Of a DNA stretch of 64,000 nucleotides, positions 24,940-36,100 are shown one piece after another. The notes beneath the pieces were generated by a model that was given only the letters and a program-made list of their open reading frames with translations, searched no databases and was not told the DNA's origin. The translations under genes and the position numbers were made by a program. The DNA comes from Methylobacterium frigidaeris (GTDB lineage: Bacteria; Pseudomonadota; Alphaproteobacteria; Rhizobiales; Beijerinckiaceae): the NCBI RefSeq assembly GCF_022179185.1, contig NZ_BPQJ01000004.1:186001-250000 (forward strand), given 5' to 3'. Each line of letters starts with the position of its first letter. The first letter of the stretch is position 1.

Positions 24940-26823
24940 TCAACCCGGCGTCCCCGCCGGCTCCGTCAAGCATCGCCGGTAGAGCGTGCTGCGGCTGATC
25001 CCGAGGCTGCGCGCCGCGCGGCTGACATTGCCGCCATGCTCTGCCAGGGCCGCGCGCATCGCCGCGTGGGCCAGGGTATCGAGGCGGCCGGGTGCCGGTG
25101 GCCGATGGGGGCTCGGATCGGGGCGGGGGGTGGTTCGGCGTCCGGCCACCCCTTCGGGCAGGTCCTCCGGACCCAGCACCTCCCCGGTCTCGGCGAGCAC
25201 GGCCAGGGCCTTCAGGCAGGCGGCGAGCTGGCGCAGGTTGCCGGGCCAATCCGCCTCGGCCAGGGCCGCCTCGCAGGAGGGCGACAGGGCGACCCGGCGG
25301 GACGGGCCGTCGGACCGGGCCCACAGCGCCCGCACCAGGGCGAGGCGGTCCGGCCGCTCGCGCAAGGCCGGCAGGCGCACCCGGTAGGGAGCGATGCGGT
25401 AGTAGAGGTCGGCCCGGAAGGCGCCGTCCTCGACCATGCCGGACAGGTCGCGGTGGGTGGCGCAGATCAGCGCGAAATCGACCGGGACCGGGCAGGTGCC
25501 GCCGACCGGCAGCACCTCGCGCTCCTGCAGGGCCCGCAGCAGGCGCGATTGCAGGGCGAGCGGCATGTCGCCGATCTCGTCGAGGAAGAGCAGGCCGCCC
25601 TCGGCCTGGCGCAGCAGGCCCTTGGCGCCGTGGCGCGCCGCCCCCGTGAAGGCGCCGGGCTCGTAGCCGAACAGTTCGGCCTCGATCAGCGTCTCAGGGA
25701 GCGCCGCGCAGTTCACCGCCACGAAGGGTTTTTGCGACCGCGCGCAGGCCGCGTGGGCGGCACGGGCGAACACCTCCTTGCCGGTGCCGGTCTCGCCCTC
25801 GACCACCACCGGGATGCCGGCATCGATCAGGCGCACGGCGCGGGCGAGGAGCTTCTCGGTCGCGGGGTCGAGGATCGGCGCCGCGGGGTTCCGTGCCTCG
25901 GGATTCTGCCGCGCCGGCTCGGCTGCCGGCCGGCGCCGGCTCGAGGGCGGCGCCCCCTGGAGGCGGCCATAGAGCGGTGCCCCGCCCGCGTCCCGCAGGG
26001 CCAGGGGGCCGGGCGCGGAGCCGCCGCCATGGTCGCCGGCATGCTCGGCCCCGAGATCGCCCCAGCCGAGGCCGAGCAGCGTCAGCCCGTGCCGGTTGGC
26101 GCCGACGAGGCGGCGCCCCTCGAAGACCAGGACTCCCTCGCGGGGGGTGCCGAGGAGCCCTGCGTCGCGGTGCAGCCGCAGCACCTCGCAGCCCGGCGGC
26201 ACCGCCGCGAGCAGGCGGTGCTCGATGGCGGCGACCGCGAGACCGACCAGCCCGAGGGCGTGGCCCTGGTGGATCGCCGCCGGGCCGGTCAGGTCGAGGA
26301 CGCCCAGCACCGTGCCGTCCGGGCCGAGGATCGGCATGGCGGCGCAGCTCAGGATGCGGTGCGGCTCGAAATAGTGCTCCGCCCCCCGCACCTCGACCGG
26401 GCGGCGCTCGACGAGGGCGGTGCCGATGGCGTTGGTACCGGTGAGGCTCTCGCTCCAGGGTACCCCGGGGCGGAGCGCCACCTGTGCGGCGCGGCCGGCG
26501 AAGGAATCGCTGCCGAGGGTGTCGAGGATCAGCCCGTCGGCGTCGGTGAGGATCACCAGGCTGCCGGTCGCCTGCGCGTCGGCGTGCAGCGCCTCGATCT
26601 CGGGCCGGCAGGTCCGGCGCAGGGCCTCACTGCGGTCGAAGGCGGCGCGCATCTCGGCGGTACTCAGCGGCTCGACCCGGGGCCGCTGCCCGAAATCGAG
26701 CCCGAGGGCGGCGCAGCGCTCCCAGGAGCGCAGGATCGGCGGCGGCGGCTCCGCCATCCCCGGCCCGAAGGCCTGCCGCCGGGCGGCCAGCAGGGTGCGG
26801 GGCGTGGTCACGCGGTTCTGCAT
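24940..26823 (-). CDS. Sigma-54-dependent activator, AcoR/AdhR-like
   Basis: A 627-residue enhancer-binding protein. A GAF-type sensor occupies roughly residues 75-220 ([29 protein letters not shown]). The AAA+ domain begins near 325 with Walker A GETGTGKE, the sigma-54 contact loop GAFTGA and Walker [11 protein letters not shown] Fis-type helix-turn-helix ends the protein ([21 protein letters not shown]). AcoR relatives activate acetoin, alcohol or aldehyde catabolism genes. It is divergent from an aldehyde dehydrogenase gene with TGTCGC-type operators and a -24/-12 promoter between them, so it almost certainly controls that gene. The ATG at 26823 is favoured; the frame extends upstream without homology. 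Confidence 0.9.
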   Translation of the reverse strand: MQNRVTTPRTLLAARRQAFGPGMAEPPPPILRSWERCAALGLDFGQRPRVEPLSTAEMRAAFDRSEALRRTCRPEIEALHADAQATGSLVILTDADGLILDTLGSDSFAGRAAQVALRPGVPWSESLTGTNAIGTALVERRPVEVRGAEHYFEPHRILSCAAMPILGPDGTVLGVLDLTGPAAIHQGHALGLVGLAVAAIEHRLLAAVPPGCEVLRLHRDAGLLGTPREGVLVFEGRRLVGANRHGLTLLGLGWGDLGAEHAGDHGGGSAPGPLALRDAGGAPLYGRLQGAPPSSRRRPAAEPARQNPEARNPAAPILDPATEKLLARAVRLIDAGIPVVVEGETGTGKEVFARAAHAACARSQKPFVAVNCAALPETLIEAELFGYEPGAFTGAARHGAKGLLRQAEGGLLFLDEIGDMPLALQSRLLRALQEREVLPVGGTCPVPVDFALICATHRDLSGMVEDGAFRADLYYRIAPYRVRLPALRERPDRLALVRALWARSDGPSRRVALSPSCEAALAEADWPGNLRQLAACLKALAVLAETGEVLGPEDLPEGVAGRRTTPRPDPSPHRPPAPGRLDTLAHAAMRAALAEHGGNVSRAARSLGISRSTLYRRCLTEPAGTPG

Positions 26824-26861
26824 GCGCGGCTCACCTCCCGTGTCGTCGCCGCGTCGGCGGC

Positions 26862-26896
26862 CTGTCGCTGTTTGCGACAGGTGTCGCAGCTGTCGC
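26862..26896. promoter_or_regulatory. Probable activator binding sites (TGTCGC repeats)
   Basis: CTGTCGC-TGTTT-GCGACAG at 26862-26880 is a perfect 7-5-7 inverted repeat. Two more TGTCGC half-sites follow at 26882-26887 and 26891-26896. This arrangement lies about 150 bp upstream of the sigma-54 promoter, the usual distance for an enhancer, and just before the start codon of the activator gene. It fits an AcoR/AdhR-type upstream activating sequence that could also give autoregulation. Confidence 0.7.
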
Positions 26897-27031
26897 GCGC
26901 CCGGTCCAGCGCCGCGGCGACCGGGCGGGTCCGGATTTTGGTCGAAGGGCGCGCCGGGCGAGCGAGAAAGATCAATCCGACCAACGCCTTGCCGATGGAT
27001 GGACGACTCGGGCCGGCGGTCGGGGTTCGGC

Positions 27032-27046
27032 TGGCACGCCCGCTGC
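27032..27046 (+). promoter_or_regulatory. Sigma-54 (-24/-12) promoter
   Basis: TGGCACGCCCGCTGC matches the consensus TGGCACG-N4-TTGC at every fixed position except one (C for T just before TGC). The start site would be near 27058, about 37 nt before the aldehyde dehydrogenase ATG. A sigma-54 activator gene is divergent next to it. Confidence 0.75.
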
Positions 27047-27094
27047 CGGGTGATCTCCCGCCACGCCCCGTCACGGGGCGAAAGGGAGGAACAG

Positions 27095-28618
<1,524 letters not shown>

Positions 28619-28625
28619 GGTTCGG

Positions 28626-28655
28626 GAGGCGGCGGGGCGCTCGCCCCGCCGCCTC
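28626..28655 (+). terminator. Strong GC hairpin between aldehyde dehydrogenase and DUF779
   Basis: A perfect 13-bp stem (GAGGCGGCGGGGC paired with GCCCCGCCGCCTC) with a 4-nt loop lies in the 53-nt gap between the two genes. No T-run follows, so it may be an mRNA-stability or partial-termination element that lowers DUF779 expression rather than a full intrinsic terminator. Confidence 0.65.
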
Positions 28656-28671
28656 GACGAGGACGCTCCGC

Positions 28672-29037
28672 ATGACCATGTCCCCACCCCGCGTCGTCGC
28701 CACCCCGGCGGCCCTCGACCTGATCGCGGCGCTCCGCCTTGAGCACGGCGCGATCCTGTTCCACCAATCCGGCGGCTGCTGCGACGGCTCGGCGCCAATG
28801 TGCTTTGCCGTCGGCGATTTCATGATCGGCGACGGCGACGTGCATCTGGGCGCGATCGGCGGGGCCGATTTCTACATCAGCGGGCCGCAATATGCGGTCT
28901 GGAAGCACACTCAGCTCATCATCGACGTGGTGCCGGGCCGCGGCGGCATGTTCTCGCTGGAGAACGGTTCCGGGCAACGCTTCCTCCTGCGCTCCCGGGT
29001 GTTCGACGAGGCCGAGAGCGCGGCCCTGACTCCCTGA
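28672..29037 (+). CDS. DUF779 protein
   Basis: A 121-residue protein of the DUF779 family, which commonly sits beside acetaldehyde dehydrogenase genes. A conserved Cys cluster, HQSGGCCDGSAPMCF (about residues 32-46), could bind metal or form disulfides, and VWKHTQLIIDVVPGRGG is typical of the C-terminal half. The biochemical role is unknown; the context suggests assistance to the upstream aldehyde dehydrogenase. Confidence 0.82.
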   Translation: MTMSPPRVVATPAALDLIAALRLEHGAILFHQSGGCCDGSAPMCFAVGDFMIGDGDVHLGAIGGADFYISGPQYAVWKHTQLIIDVVPGRGGMFSLENGSGQRFLLRSRVFDEAESAALTP

Positions 29038-29134
29038 CGACGCGGGATGCTCGGCGAGGCCGTGGCGGGGCCGGCGGCCGGCGTGCTAAGCGCGGACACG
29101 TTCAGCGCGGACCCCGTGCACCTGGAGCCAGGCC

Positions 29135-29614
29135 ATGCCGACCCTGACCCATCTCGACGCCGCCGGCGCCGCCAACATGGTCGACGTCACCGACAAGGCC
29201 GCGACCGATCGCGCCGCCCGCGCCGAGGGCCTGGTGGCGATGAACCCTGAGACCCTGCGGCTGATCCGGGAGGGCGACGCCAAGAAGGGCGACGTGCTCG
29301 GCACCGCGCGGCTCGCCGGCATCATGGCGGCCAAGCGCACCCACGAGCTGATCCCGCTCTGCCACCCGCTGCTTCTCACGAAGGTGAGGGTCGAGTGCGA
29401 GCTGGACGAGGCGCTGCCGGGCATCCGCGTCACCGCGGAAGTGCGGGTGCAGGGCCCGACCGGGGTCGAGATGGAGGCGCTGACCGCCGTCTCGGTCGCC
29501 TGCCTCACCGTCTACGACATGGTCAAGGCGGCCGACCGGGGCATGCGGGTCGAGGGCGTGCGGCTGCTTCACAAGAGCGGCGGCCGCTCGGGGGTCTGGG
29601 AGGCCGGCGCGTGA
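29135..29614 (+). CDS. moaC: Cyclic pyranopterin monophosphate synthase
   Basis: A 159-residue MoaC, which with MoaA makes cyclic pyranopterin monophosphate, the first intermediate of molybdenum cofactor. Diagnostic segments are [43 protein letters not shown] and HKSGGRSG. It overlaps moeA by 4 nt (GTGA), so the two are coupled. The sulfite-oxidase-like protein near the left edge of the window is one possible user of the cofactor. Confidence 0.95.
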   Translation: MPTLTHLDAAGAANMVDVTDKAATDRAARAEGLVAMNPETLRLIREGDAKKGDVLGTARLAGIMAAKRTHELIPLCHPLLLTKVRVECELDEALPGIRVTAEVRVQGPTGVEMEALTAVSVACLTVYDMVKAADRGMRVEGVRLLHKSGGRSGVWEAGA

Positions 29615-30846
29615 GCCCGCTCCTTCCCGTCGCCGAGGCGCTGGCGCGCATCCTCGCCGGTGTTCACCCGGTCGAGGCCGAATCCGTCGCGATCACCGCT
29701 GCCGCCGGCCGCACCCTGGCCGAGGATGTGCGGGCGTTGCGCACCCAGCCGCCCTTCGCGACCTCGGCCATGGACGGCTACGCCGTGCGCGCCGCCGACG
29801 TCGCCGGGGCCTCACCCGAGGCGCCGGTGCGCCTCGCGGTCACCGCCACCAGCGCTGCCGGCCACGGCGCCCGCGGGCCAGTGGGCCCGGGTGAGGCGAT
29901 CCGCATCTTCACCGGCGCGCCGCTGCCGGACGGCGCCGACACGGTGGTGATCCAGGAGGACACCGAAGCGGAGGGCGACACGGTGCTCGCCCGCGCCGGC
30001 AACCCGGCGGGGCGTCACATCCGCGGCAGCGGACTCGATTTTCGCGAAGGCGACCGGCTGCTCGGCGCCGGCGAACGCCTCGACGGCTGGCGCGTCGCGC
30101 TCGCCGCCGCGGGCGGGCATCCGACCTTGAGCGTCCGGCGCCGGCCCCGCGTCGCGGTGCTCGCTACTGGCGACGAGCTGGTGCGGCCGGGCGAGCCGGC
30201 GGAATGGGACCAGATCGTCGCCTCGAACGGTCTGGCGCTGGCCGCCATGGCGGAGGCGGCCGGGGCGGAGGCGATCGACCTCGGCATCGCCGGCGACACC
30301 TTCGCCGATCTGGAAGGTGCGATCACCCACGCCCGCGACGCGAAGGCCGACCTTCTCGTCACGCTCGGCGGCGCCTCGGTCGGCGACCACGACCTCGTCC
30401 AGTCGGCGCTCACCCGGCAGGGGCTCGATCTCGGCTTCTGGCGCGTGGCGCTCAGGCCCGGCAAGCCGCTGATGCACGGCCGCCTCGGCGCGATGGCGGT
30501 TCTGGGGCTGCCCGGCAACCCGGTCTCGTCGGTGGTGTGCGGGCTGCTCTTCGTCCACCCGCTGATCCGGGCGCTGCTGGGCGATCCGGAGGCCGGGGCC
30601 GACCACAGCGAGCCGGCCCTCCTCGGGCGCGATCTGCCGGCCAATGACGGCCGCCAGGACTACATGCGGGCCGCCCTCGACACCGCGCCGGACCGGCTGC
30701 CGGTGGTCCACCCGGCCGCGCGCCAGGATTCCTCGATGCTCTCGGTGCTTGCCCGCTCCGAGGCGCTGCTGATCCGCGCGCCGCACGCGCCGGCGGCCCG
30801 GGCCGGCGATCCCTGCCGCATCCTGCGGCTCGATCGGGGGTTCTGA
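29611..30846 (+). CDS. moeA: Molybdopterin molybdenumtransferase
   Basis: A 411-residue MoeA, which inserts molybdate into adenylylated molybdopterin. Visible blocks are [68 protein letters not shown] and [11 protein letters not shown]. It starts at a GTG overlapping the moaC stop. A palindromic element follows its stop directly. Confidence 0.95.
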   Translation: MSPLLPVAEALARILAGVHPVEAESVAITAAAGRTLAEDVRALRTQPPFATSAMDGYAVRAADVAGASPEAPVRLAVTATSAAGHGARGPVGPGEAIRIFTGAPLPDGADTVVIQEDTEAEGDTVLARAGNPAGRHIRGSGLDFREGDRLLGAGERLDGWRVALAAAGGHPTLSVRRRPRVAVLATGDELVRPGEPAEWDQIVASNGLALAAMAEAAGAEAIDLGIAGDTFADLEGAITHARDAKADLLVTLGGASVGDHDLVQSALTRQGLDLGFWRVALRPGKPLMHGRLGAMAVLGLPGNPVSSVVCGLLFVHPLIRALLGDPEAGADHSEPALLGRDLPANDGRQDYMRAALDTAPDRLPVVHPAARQDSSMLSVLARSEALLIRAPHAPAARAGDPCRILRLDRGF

Positions 30847-30891
30847 GCAGGTTTCGCGAAAGCGGTGGCCGGTTCTGCGACAAGAACCTGC
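30847..30891. repeat. Palindromic intergenic element after moeA
   Basis: GCAGGTT-TCGC at the left and GCGA-caag-AACCTGC at the right form an imperfect stem of 11 pairs. The inner wording (cgcgaaagcggtggccggttctgcgac) resembles the abundant intergenic palindromes of Hyphomicrobiales genomes and the element at 58305-58347. It may serve as a terminator. Confidence 0.55.
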
Positions 30892-30980
30892 GACACGACG
30901 ATGAACGAAGCGGACGGAGCGTCGGTCTGCCCACGCGGACTCCGCCGGGAGGCGGGGGGACCTCGCGTCCCCCGTCGCAC

Positions 30981-31268
30981 TTACTGCTCGTCGGGACCCT
31001 TGGTCCCGCCGGTCTTGCGGTCGTAGGCGGTGATCGCCGCCCGGCACTGGGGCGAGAGCTTGGCCCGGTTGCGCGCGAAGCAGCGCTCCACCTCCGGGCT
31101 GTCCGGGTCGGCTCCGGCGCAGAGCTTGAAGTAGTCGCCGGCACAGTTCATCTGCAGGCCCTGATCGTCCCGCTGGGCGAGGGCCGGCGTCACCGCCAAG
31201 GGGGTCAGGGCCAGAAGCGTCAGGAAGGCCGCAGTGGCGGCGGGCGCACGAAGCGACTTCGGGTTCAA
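30981..31268 (-). CDS. Exported cysteine-rich repeat protein
   Basis: A 95-residue protein if started at the TTG at 31268, which places a signal peptide at the N-terminus (AATAAFLTLLALTPLAVTPALAQ). The mature part has NCAGDYFKLCAG, EVERCFARNRAKLSPQC: the Cys spacing of the bacterial cysteine-rich (Golgi-apparatus-protein-like) repeat. It ends with a charged tail. A longer in-frame extension upstream has no signal-like character. It probably resides in the periplasm; its role is unknown. Confidence 0.65.
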   Translation of the reverse strand: MNPKSLRAPAATAAFLTLLALTPLAVTPALAQRDDQGLQMNCAGDYFKLCAGADPDSPEVERCFARNRAKLSPQCRAAITAYDRKTGGTKGPDEQ

Positions 31269-31724
31269 GGTGTCATCCCCGCTGGAGAATCGGCAAGCCC
31301 CTAGGGTAGGTGCCCCGGGCCGCTGGACAAGCGCGGCCAGGTCACACTTGCGCGGCGATGCGCGCCTGAGCCCGCGGTGACCTGTTCGGGCTTGCTTCCG
31401 CGCCAGCGGGTCGGTCCGCCCGGAATGCCGCATTCTGAGAGGCGCGGACCTGCGCAAGGGCGCTCCCTCCGGTCGCAGATCCCAGCCGTATCGTTGTCAT
31501 GCCCCGGACTTGAATTTCTTGTGATCCGACAGACAAGCTGGCGCTATACCGCCAAGCTTGGATTAAGGTTCGCTGAATATCGTTTTCAGATCGCATTAAA
31601 ATCCACGGCTTTATTGCGGCGCCGAACGAAGCATGTGGCGGCTCACGATCGGCGCGCCGTGGTTCCGGCAGGCATCCCGCCTCGCCCGCGACCCGGCCCC
31701 GGCAGCCGCGAGGCTCAGGCGGCG
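31269..31724. other. Intergenic region upstream of nepR
   Basis: About 450 bases between the divergent cysteine-rich protein gene and nepR. The part 31500-31640 is distinctly AT-richer than its surroundings and is the likely promoter zone for nepR-ecfG. No EcfG-type GGAAC box was found in it by eye. In-frame extension of nepR upstream of its ATG looks non-coding. Confidence 0.45.
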
Positions 31725-32054
31725 ATGCGCGACGACGAGACCGACACCGACGCTCCGGCCGGGCCGGAGCCGCGATCCCGGGGGCGGCCGGGTCAAGGGC
31801 AGGGCAGGGGGCAAGGCAAGGGGCAAGGCAAGGGGCCGGCGGAGCTCGACGCCGTCACTCGGCGCCGGCTCGGCCGTGCCCTGCGCGCCCACTACGCCGA
31901 CCTCCTGAACGCTCCCGTGCCGGACCGCTTCGCGGCGCTCATCGCCGGGCTCGATGCTGGCACCTTGGCCGGCACCCCGCCGGCGGCCGCGCTGCCGGTC
32001 TCGCCTGCAGCCGAGCCTGCGGCCGACGAGTCCGGGCAGGAGGACGCGCGATGA
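31725..32054 (+). CDS. nepR: Anti-sigma factor NepR
   Basis: A 109-residue anti-sigma factor of the alphaproteobacterial general stress response; it holds EcfG inactive until phosphorylated PhyR titrates it. The NepR core lies at residues 49-77 (LGRALRAHYADLL, then PVPDRFAALIAGLD). It is preceded by an unusual low-complexity Gly/Gln/Lys stretch at 23-37 (GQGQGRGQGKGQGKG) encoded by a short tandem DNA repeat, and followed by an Ala/Pro-rich tail. It overlaps ecfG by 4 nt (ATGA). phyR itself is not visible in this window. Confidence 0.85.
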   Translation: MRDDETDTDAPAGPEPRSRGRPGQGQGRGQGKGQGKGPAELDAVTRRRLGRALRAHYADLLNAPVPDRFAALIAGLDAGTLAGTPPAAALPVSPAAEPAADESGQEDAR

Positions 32055-32620
32055 ACTCCGCCAAGATGTCCACGATGACGTCCGTCGATCCCGAGATGCG
32101 AGCGCTGCTGCTCGGGGCGATCCCGGCGTTACGCGCCTTCGCGTTCTCGCTGACCCGCGACCTCGACCGCAGCGACGACCTCGTGCAGGAGACCCTGGTT
32201 CGGGCCTGGACCAAGGCCGACAGCTTCACCCCCGGCACCAACCTCTATGCCTGGCTGTTCACCATCCTGCGGAACCTGTTCTACTCCGAGCAGCGCAAGC
32301 GCCGGCGCGAGGTCGAGGATGCCGACGGGGTGATGGCGGGACGCCTGACGGCCCTGCCGGACCAGGAGGCGCGGGTCGAGCTCTCGGCCTTCCAGGCGGC
32401 TCTGAGCACCCTGCCGGCGAACCAGCGCGAGGCGCTGGTGCTGGTAGGGGCGCAGAACTTCACCTACGAGGAGGCGGCCGAGATCTGCGGCGTCGCCGTC
32501 GGCACGATCAAGAGCCGGGTCAGCCGGGCGCGGGGCCGGCTGATCGAGCTGCTCGGCATGACCGGCCCCGACGACATCGGCAGCGACGGCATGACCCTGG
32601 CGGCCATGGGTCATCCGTGA
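32051..32620 (+). CDS. ecfG: General stress response sigma factor EcfG
   Basis: A 189-residue ECF15-type sigma factor. Region 2 is at about residues 23-90 (ALRAFAFSLTRD, DDLVQETLVRAW, NLYAWLFTILRN) and region 4 at about 120-168 (LPANQREALVLVG, EEAAEICGVAVGTIKSRV). It directs RNA polymerase to GGAAC/CGTT-type promoters under stress. It is co-translated with nepR. A putative EcfG-type promoter follows directly downstream, in front of the next small gene. Confidence 0.92.
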   Translation: MNSAKMSTMTSVDPEMRALLLGAIPALRAFAFSLTRDLDRSDDLVQETLVRAWTKADSFTPGTNLYAWLFTILRNLFYSEQRKRRREVEDADGVMAGRLTALPDQEARVELSAFQAALSTLPANQREALVLVGAQNFTYEEAAEICGVAVGTIKSRVSRARGRLIELLGMTGPDDIGSDGMTLAAMGHP

Positions 32621-32677
32621 CCGAGTCGTCCGTCGCGTCCGCGGCCCGCGCTTGATGGCGCGGGTCGCCGCACCCCC

Positions 32678-32703
32678 GGAACGGTTTTCCGGCCTGCGCG
32701 GTT
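32678..32703 (+). promoter_or_regulatory. Putative EcfG-type promoter
   Basis: GGAAC at 32678-32682, a 17-nt spacer and GGTT at 32700-32703 resemble the EcfG consensus GGAAC-N16/17-CGTT with one mismatch. It lies about 75 nt before the small gene at 32777 and just after ecfG. The same GGTT variant occurs in the promoter proposed before the CsbD gene at 54717. Confidence 0.45.
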
Positions 32704-32776
32704 TCGATGACCCCGCGGCAGGCCGGCGGCGGCATCCGCCGGTGCCTGCGGCGCTGCTCGATCCGTGGAGTTGTCG

Positions 32777-33013
32777 ATGCCTCGCCCCTACGAAGCCGTC
32801 GCGGACGCGGTCCGCACCGCCCGCGCCATCGTGATGCAGGAGGGCTCGGCGCTCGCCGCGGCCGCGCGAACCGGGAACGACGCCGCGCTCGACGCGGCGA
32901 GCTGCGATCTCGTCAGCCGGATCGCCCAGGCGATCCTCGACGCCGAGAACGACGCCATGGCTCGCACGCTCGTGGCCGCCGAGTCCCATCCGATGAACCG
33001 CTTGAGTGCTTGA
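32777..33013 (+). CDS. Small hypothetical protein downstream of ecfG
   Basis: A 78-residue Ala-rich, probably helical protein (ADAVRTARAIVMQEGSALAA, RIAQAILDAENDAMARTL). The ATG at 32777 has GGAG six bases upstream. No family is recognised. A putative EcfG promoter in front of it suggests membership in the general stress regulon. Confidence 0.55.
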   Translation: MPRPYEAVADAVRTARAIVMQEGSALAAAARTGNDAALDAASCDLVSRIAQAILDAENDAMARTLVAAESHPMNRLSA

Positions 33014-33113
33014 GCGACCGAGGTCGCGGGGTTCGGCCGGCTGATCCGCAGCACCGGGAACGCGGCGAAGCCCCACATTCTCGGCGCTGTCGATCTTGTC
33101 TCACTGCGGCGGG

Positions 33114-36100
33114 TCAGAGACCCGAGCCCTCCGCCGTGCCGCCCGCCTCGATCGCCGACTCATAGGCCGCCAGGCTCGGCGCCGCCGCGGGCAGGGCTGG
33201 GATCGCCACCTCCGCCAGCTGGCCCCGGGCGGCCACCAGCGCGTCGAGCAGCAGCGCGGTGTCGCGGGTGAAGGGGAGCAGGATCCCGCCCCCCTCGGCC
33301 CGGATGCGCTCCGCCGGGGCGCCGATGTCGAAGGCGACGACTGGGTAGCCCGCGGCCCACACCTCCGACAGGACGTAGGAATAGGTCTCGGGCCAGACGC
33401 TCGACAGGAACACGTAGTCCGGATCGGCCTCGGCCAGAAGGCGCGGCAGGTCCTCCGGAATGTAGGCACCCGTCACCGTGAGGTTGGGCAGGCCCTCCAC
33501 CCGGTGCAGGTCGGAGACGCTGCCGATCACCGTGAAGGCGATCGGCCGCCGCTCCCGCGCCGCGCGCTCGGCGAGCGCCACCACCACCTCGAACCCCTTG
33601 TGGGCGCCGATGCCGCCGACGAGGGCGACCCGCACCGCGCCCGTCCGCGCCCGAGATGGCCGCGCGGCCACGGGTGCGGCCGCCTCGGGATGCGGCACCA
33701 CCGCGATGCCGGTGAGGCCGAGGCGGCGGGCGTAGCGCTCGGCGGTGTCGCGGGAGGGCGCCACCAGGCGCCGCGCGCCGCGCAGGATGCGCTCGTTCGT
33801 CGCCAGCCAGCCGTCGAGGCCGCCGCCCATCAGGGCGTTCTGGTCGGCGTAGTCGTAAGGGACGCCCCGCACCGTGCAGTGGCGGCAGATGTCGGCCGGC
33901 GGCTCCTCGCAGTAGAAGTTGCGCCCGTCGACAAGGTGCACCTTCGGGCAGTACCACTGGAAGTCGTGCAGCGTGACCGCGTAGGGCCAGCGGCCCGAGA
34001 GCAGCCGGTCGAGGAAGCTCGACGCGTAGCCGAAGCGGGCATTGAGGTGGAGGTCGATGGCGACGCCAGCGCCCTCCAGCGCCTCGAGCAGGCCGAACAA
34101 GTCGTCCTGCCGCAGGGTCACTCCCGCGCGGGCGGCATCGAGGGTGAGGGCGAGACGCTGGCCGGCGGGGGCCAGGTGACCGATCTCGTGGTCCTTCGCC
34201 CGGGCGAGCCCGCGGATCTGGTCGACGTAGCGCGTCGCGCCGCCGCCGAGCCCGTGGCCGACATGCAGGGTCAGGCGCCGGATGCTCCCGGCGAGCAGGG
34301 ACCCGAATACGGTGAGCCGCAGGGATCGGAGCGGGTCGGCGGCGAGGAAGGCGTCGATCTCGTCCTGGTACTCCGGATAGAGGGCGACGAGCCGGGCGTG
34401 GTTGCGCTCCAGGATCGCCAGCCGCTCACCCTTGCCGAACGACACCGACCCCTCGTGCTCGACGTAGGTGTCGGTGGCGGCGACGTGGATCCAGCCGAGG
34501 TCCCGGGCGGTGAGGCACCAGTCGACCTCCTCGCAATAGCCCCGGCCCCATTCGGGCGACAGGCCTCCGACCTCGTCGAGGGCCTGCCGGTTCAGGTAGA
34601 GGCAGAAGCCGATCCCCGTCGGGATCGTCACCGGCTGAGGCGATGCCGCCTCCAGCGCGGCATCGATCGCCGCCGGCCCGAGGCCGAGGAGCGGGCCCTG
34701 CGCCTCCGGCATGCCGGGAAAGCCCAGGATCGTGGCGTTGTTCGAGAGCGGGGTGGCGCTGGCGATGCCGGGGCCGCGGTGGCAGGTGCGGGCCAGCTTC
34801 TCCAGCGCCCGCGGCGCCAGCACCGTGTCGGCATTGACGAGGATGCAATCCTCGCCCGGCTCCAGGAGGGCGAGGCCGCCATTCACCGTGCCGATGAAGC
34901 CGAGATTCTCCCGGTTGCGCAAAACCGTCAGGCCCGGATGCGCTTCGGCCGCGAGGTCGTCGAGATAGCGGGTGACGGCCGGGTCGGGCGAGGCGTCGTC
35001 GATCACCAGCGCGCGCATCCGCCCGGGGACGAGCTGCGGCATGAGCGAGGCGAGGCAGGCTTTGAGGTCGGCGAGCCCGTTGTAGACCGGCACGATCGCG
35101 CAGGCCGGGGGCGGCGTGCGGCCGCTCTCCGGCAGCATCTCGGGGGCGGCCGGCTCGGCGAGGACGAGGCGCGCGCCGCCGCCGGGCCGCACCGCCGCCA
35201 CGAGACGGTCGCGCAGCGCCCGTCGCTCCTTGAGGGTCGTTTCGGGCGCGTTGGGCAGGAGCAGCGCCCGCGCCTCGGCCCGGGCCAGCTCGATCGTGCC
35301 GCGCAGGTGGCCGATGACCTCGCCCGCGCCGACGGGGCCGACCGCGAGGTCGGTGCCGGGCTTCAGCGCGCCGGGCGGGAAGGCGAAGGCGGCCGAGTGC
35401 CGGCCGAACAGCTCCAGGAGGTCGGCCCGCGCATGGGTCTCGACCCGTGCCACGTCCTCGCCGTTGCGCACCGCCCGCACGATGCTCGGCCGGTCGGGCC
35501 CGGCGGCGTCGAACACCCAGCCGGTGACGCGGCTCGGCGCCTCGACGTAGAGGCTCGAGCGCAGCCGAGGCGCGTATGGGTCCAAGCTCGCCACGGTGTC
35601 GCCGGCCCGCACGGCGATCGTGTGGGGCTGCCCGTCGAGGGCCCAGGCGGGCAGGGTGAAGCGGAAGCCGTTCCAGCCGCCCTCGCGGCTGCCGAAGCGC
35701 AGTTCCGGCCGGTAGATCCCGGGCCGGACCGGCTCGCCCTCCAGACCGTCGATCACGAGGTGCACCGCCGGGAGCGGGTCGGACGACAGGGACGAGACCC
35801 AGCCGTCGAGCACGCCGCCGACGATGCCGTCGAGGTGGAGCGTGTGGCGCCCGGGGCCGACCGCGATCCGCTGCTGGTCGGCCCGGCCCGGCTCGGTCAC
35901 CGTCAGGCGCACACTCGCCGGGGTGGCGAGAAGTGCCGGATCGAGGGCGGCGTGCAGGTAGGTGGTGCCGTTCTCGGTGAAGCGGCGCTCGATCGGCAGC
36001 TCGCGCTCGCGCTCACCGCCCTGCGCCAGGGTGAGCCCGACGCGATCGCCGTCCGCCTCCGGGTTGAGGGCGACGAGGACGCCGCAATTGTAGAGCCGGC

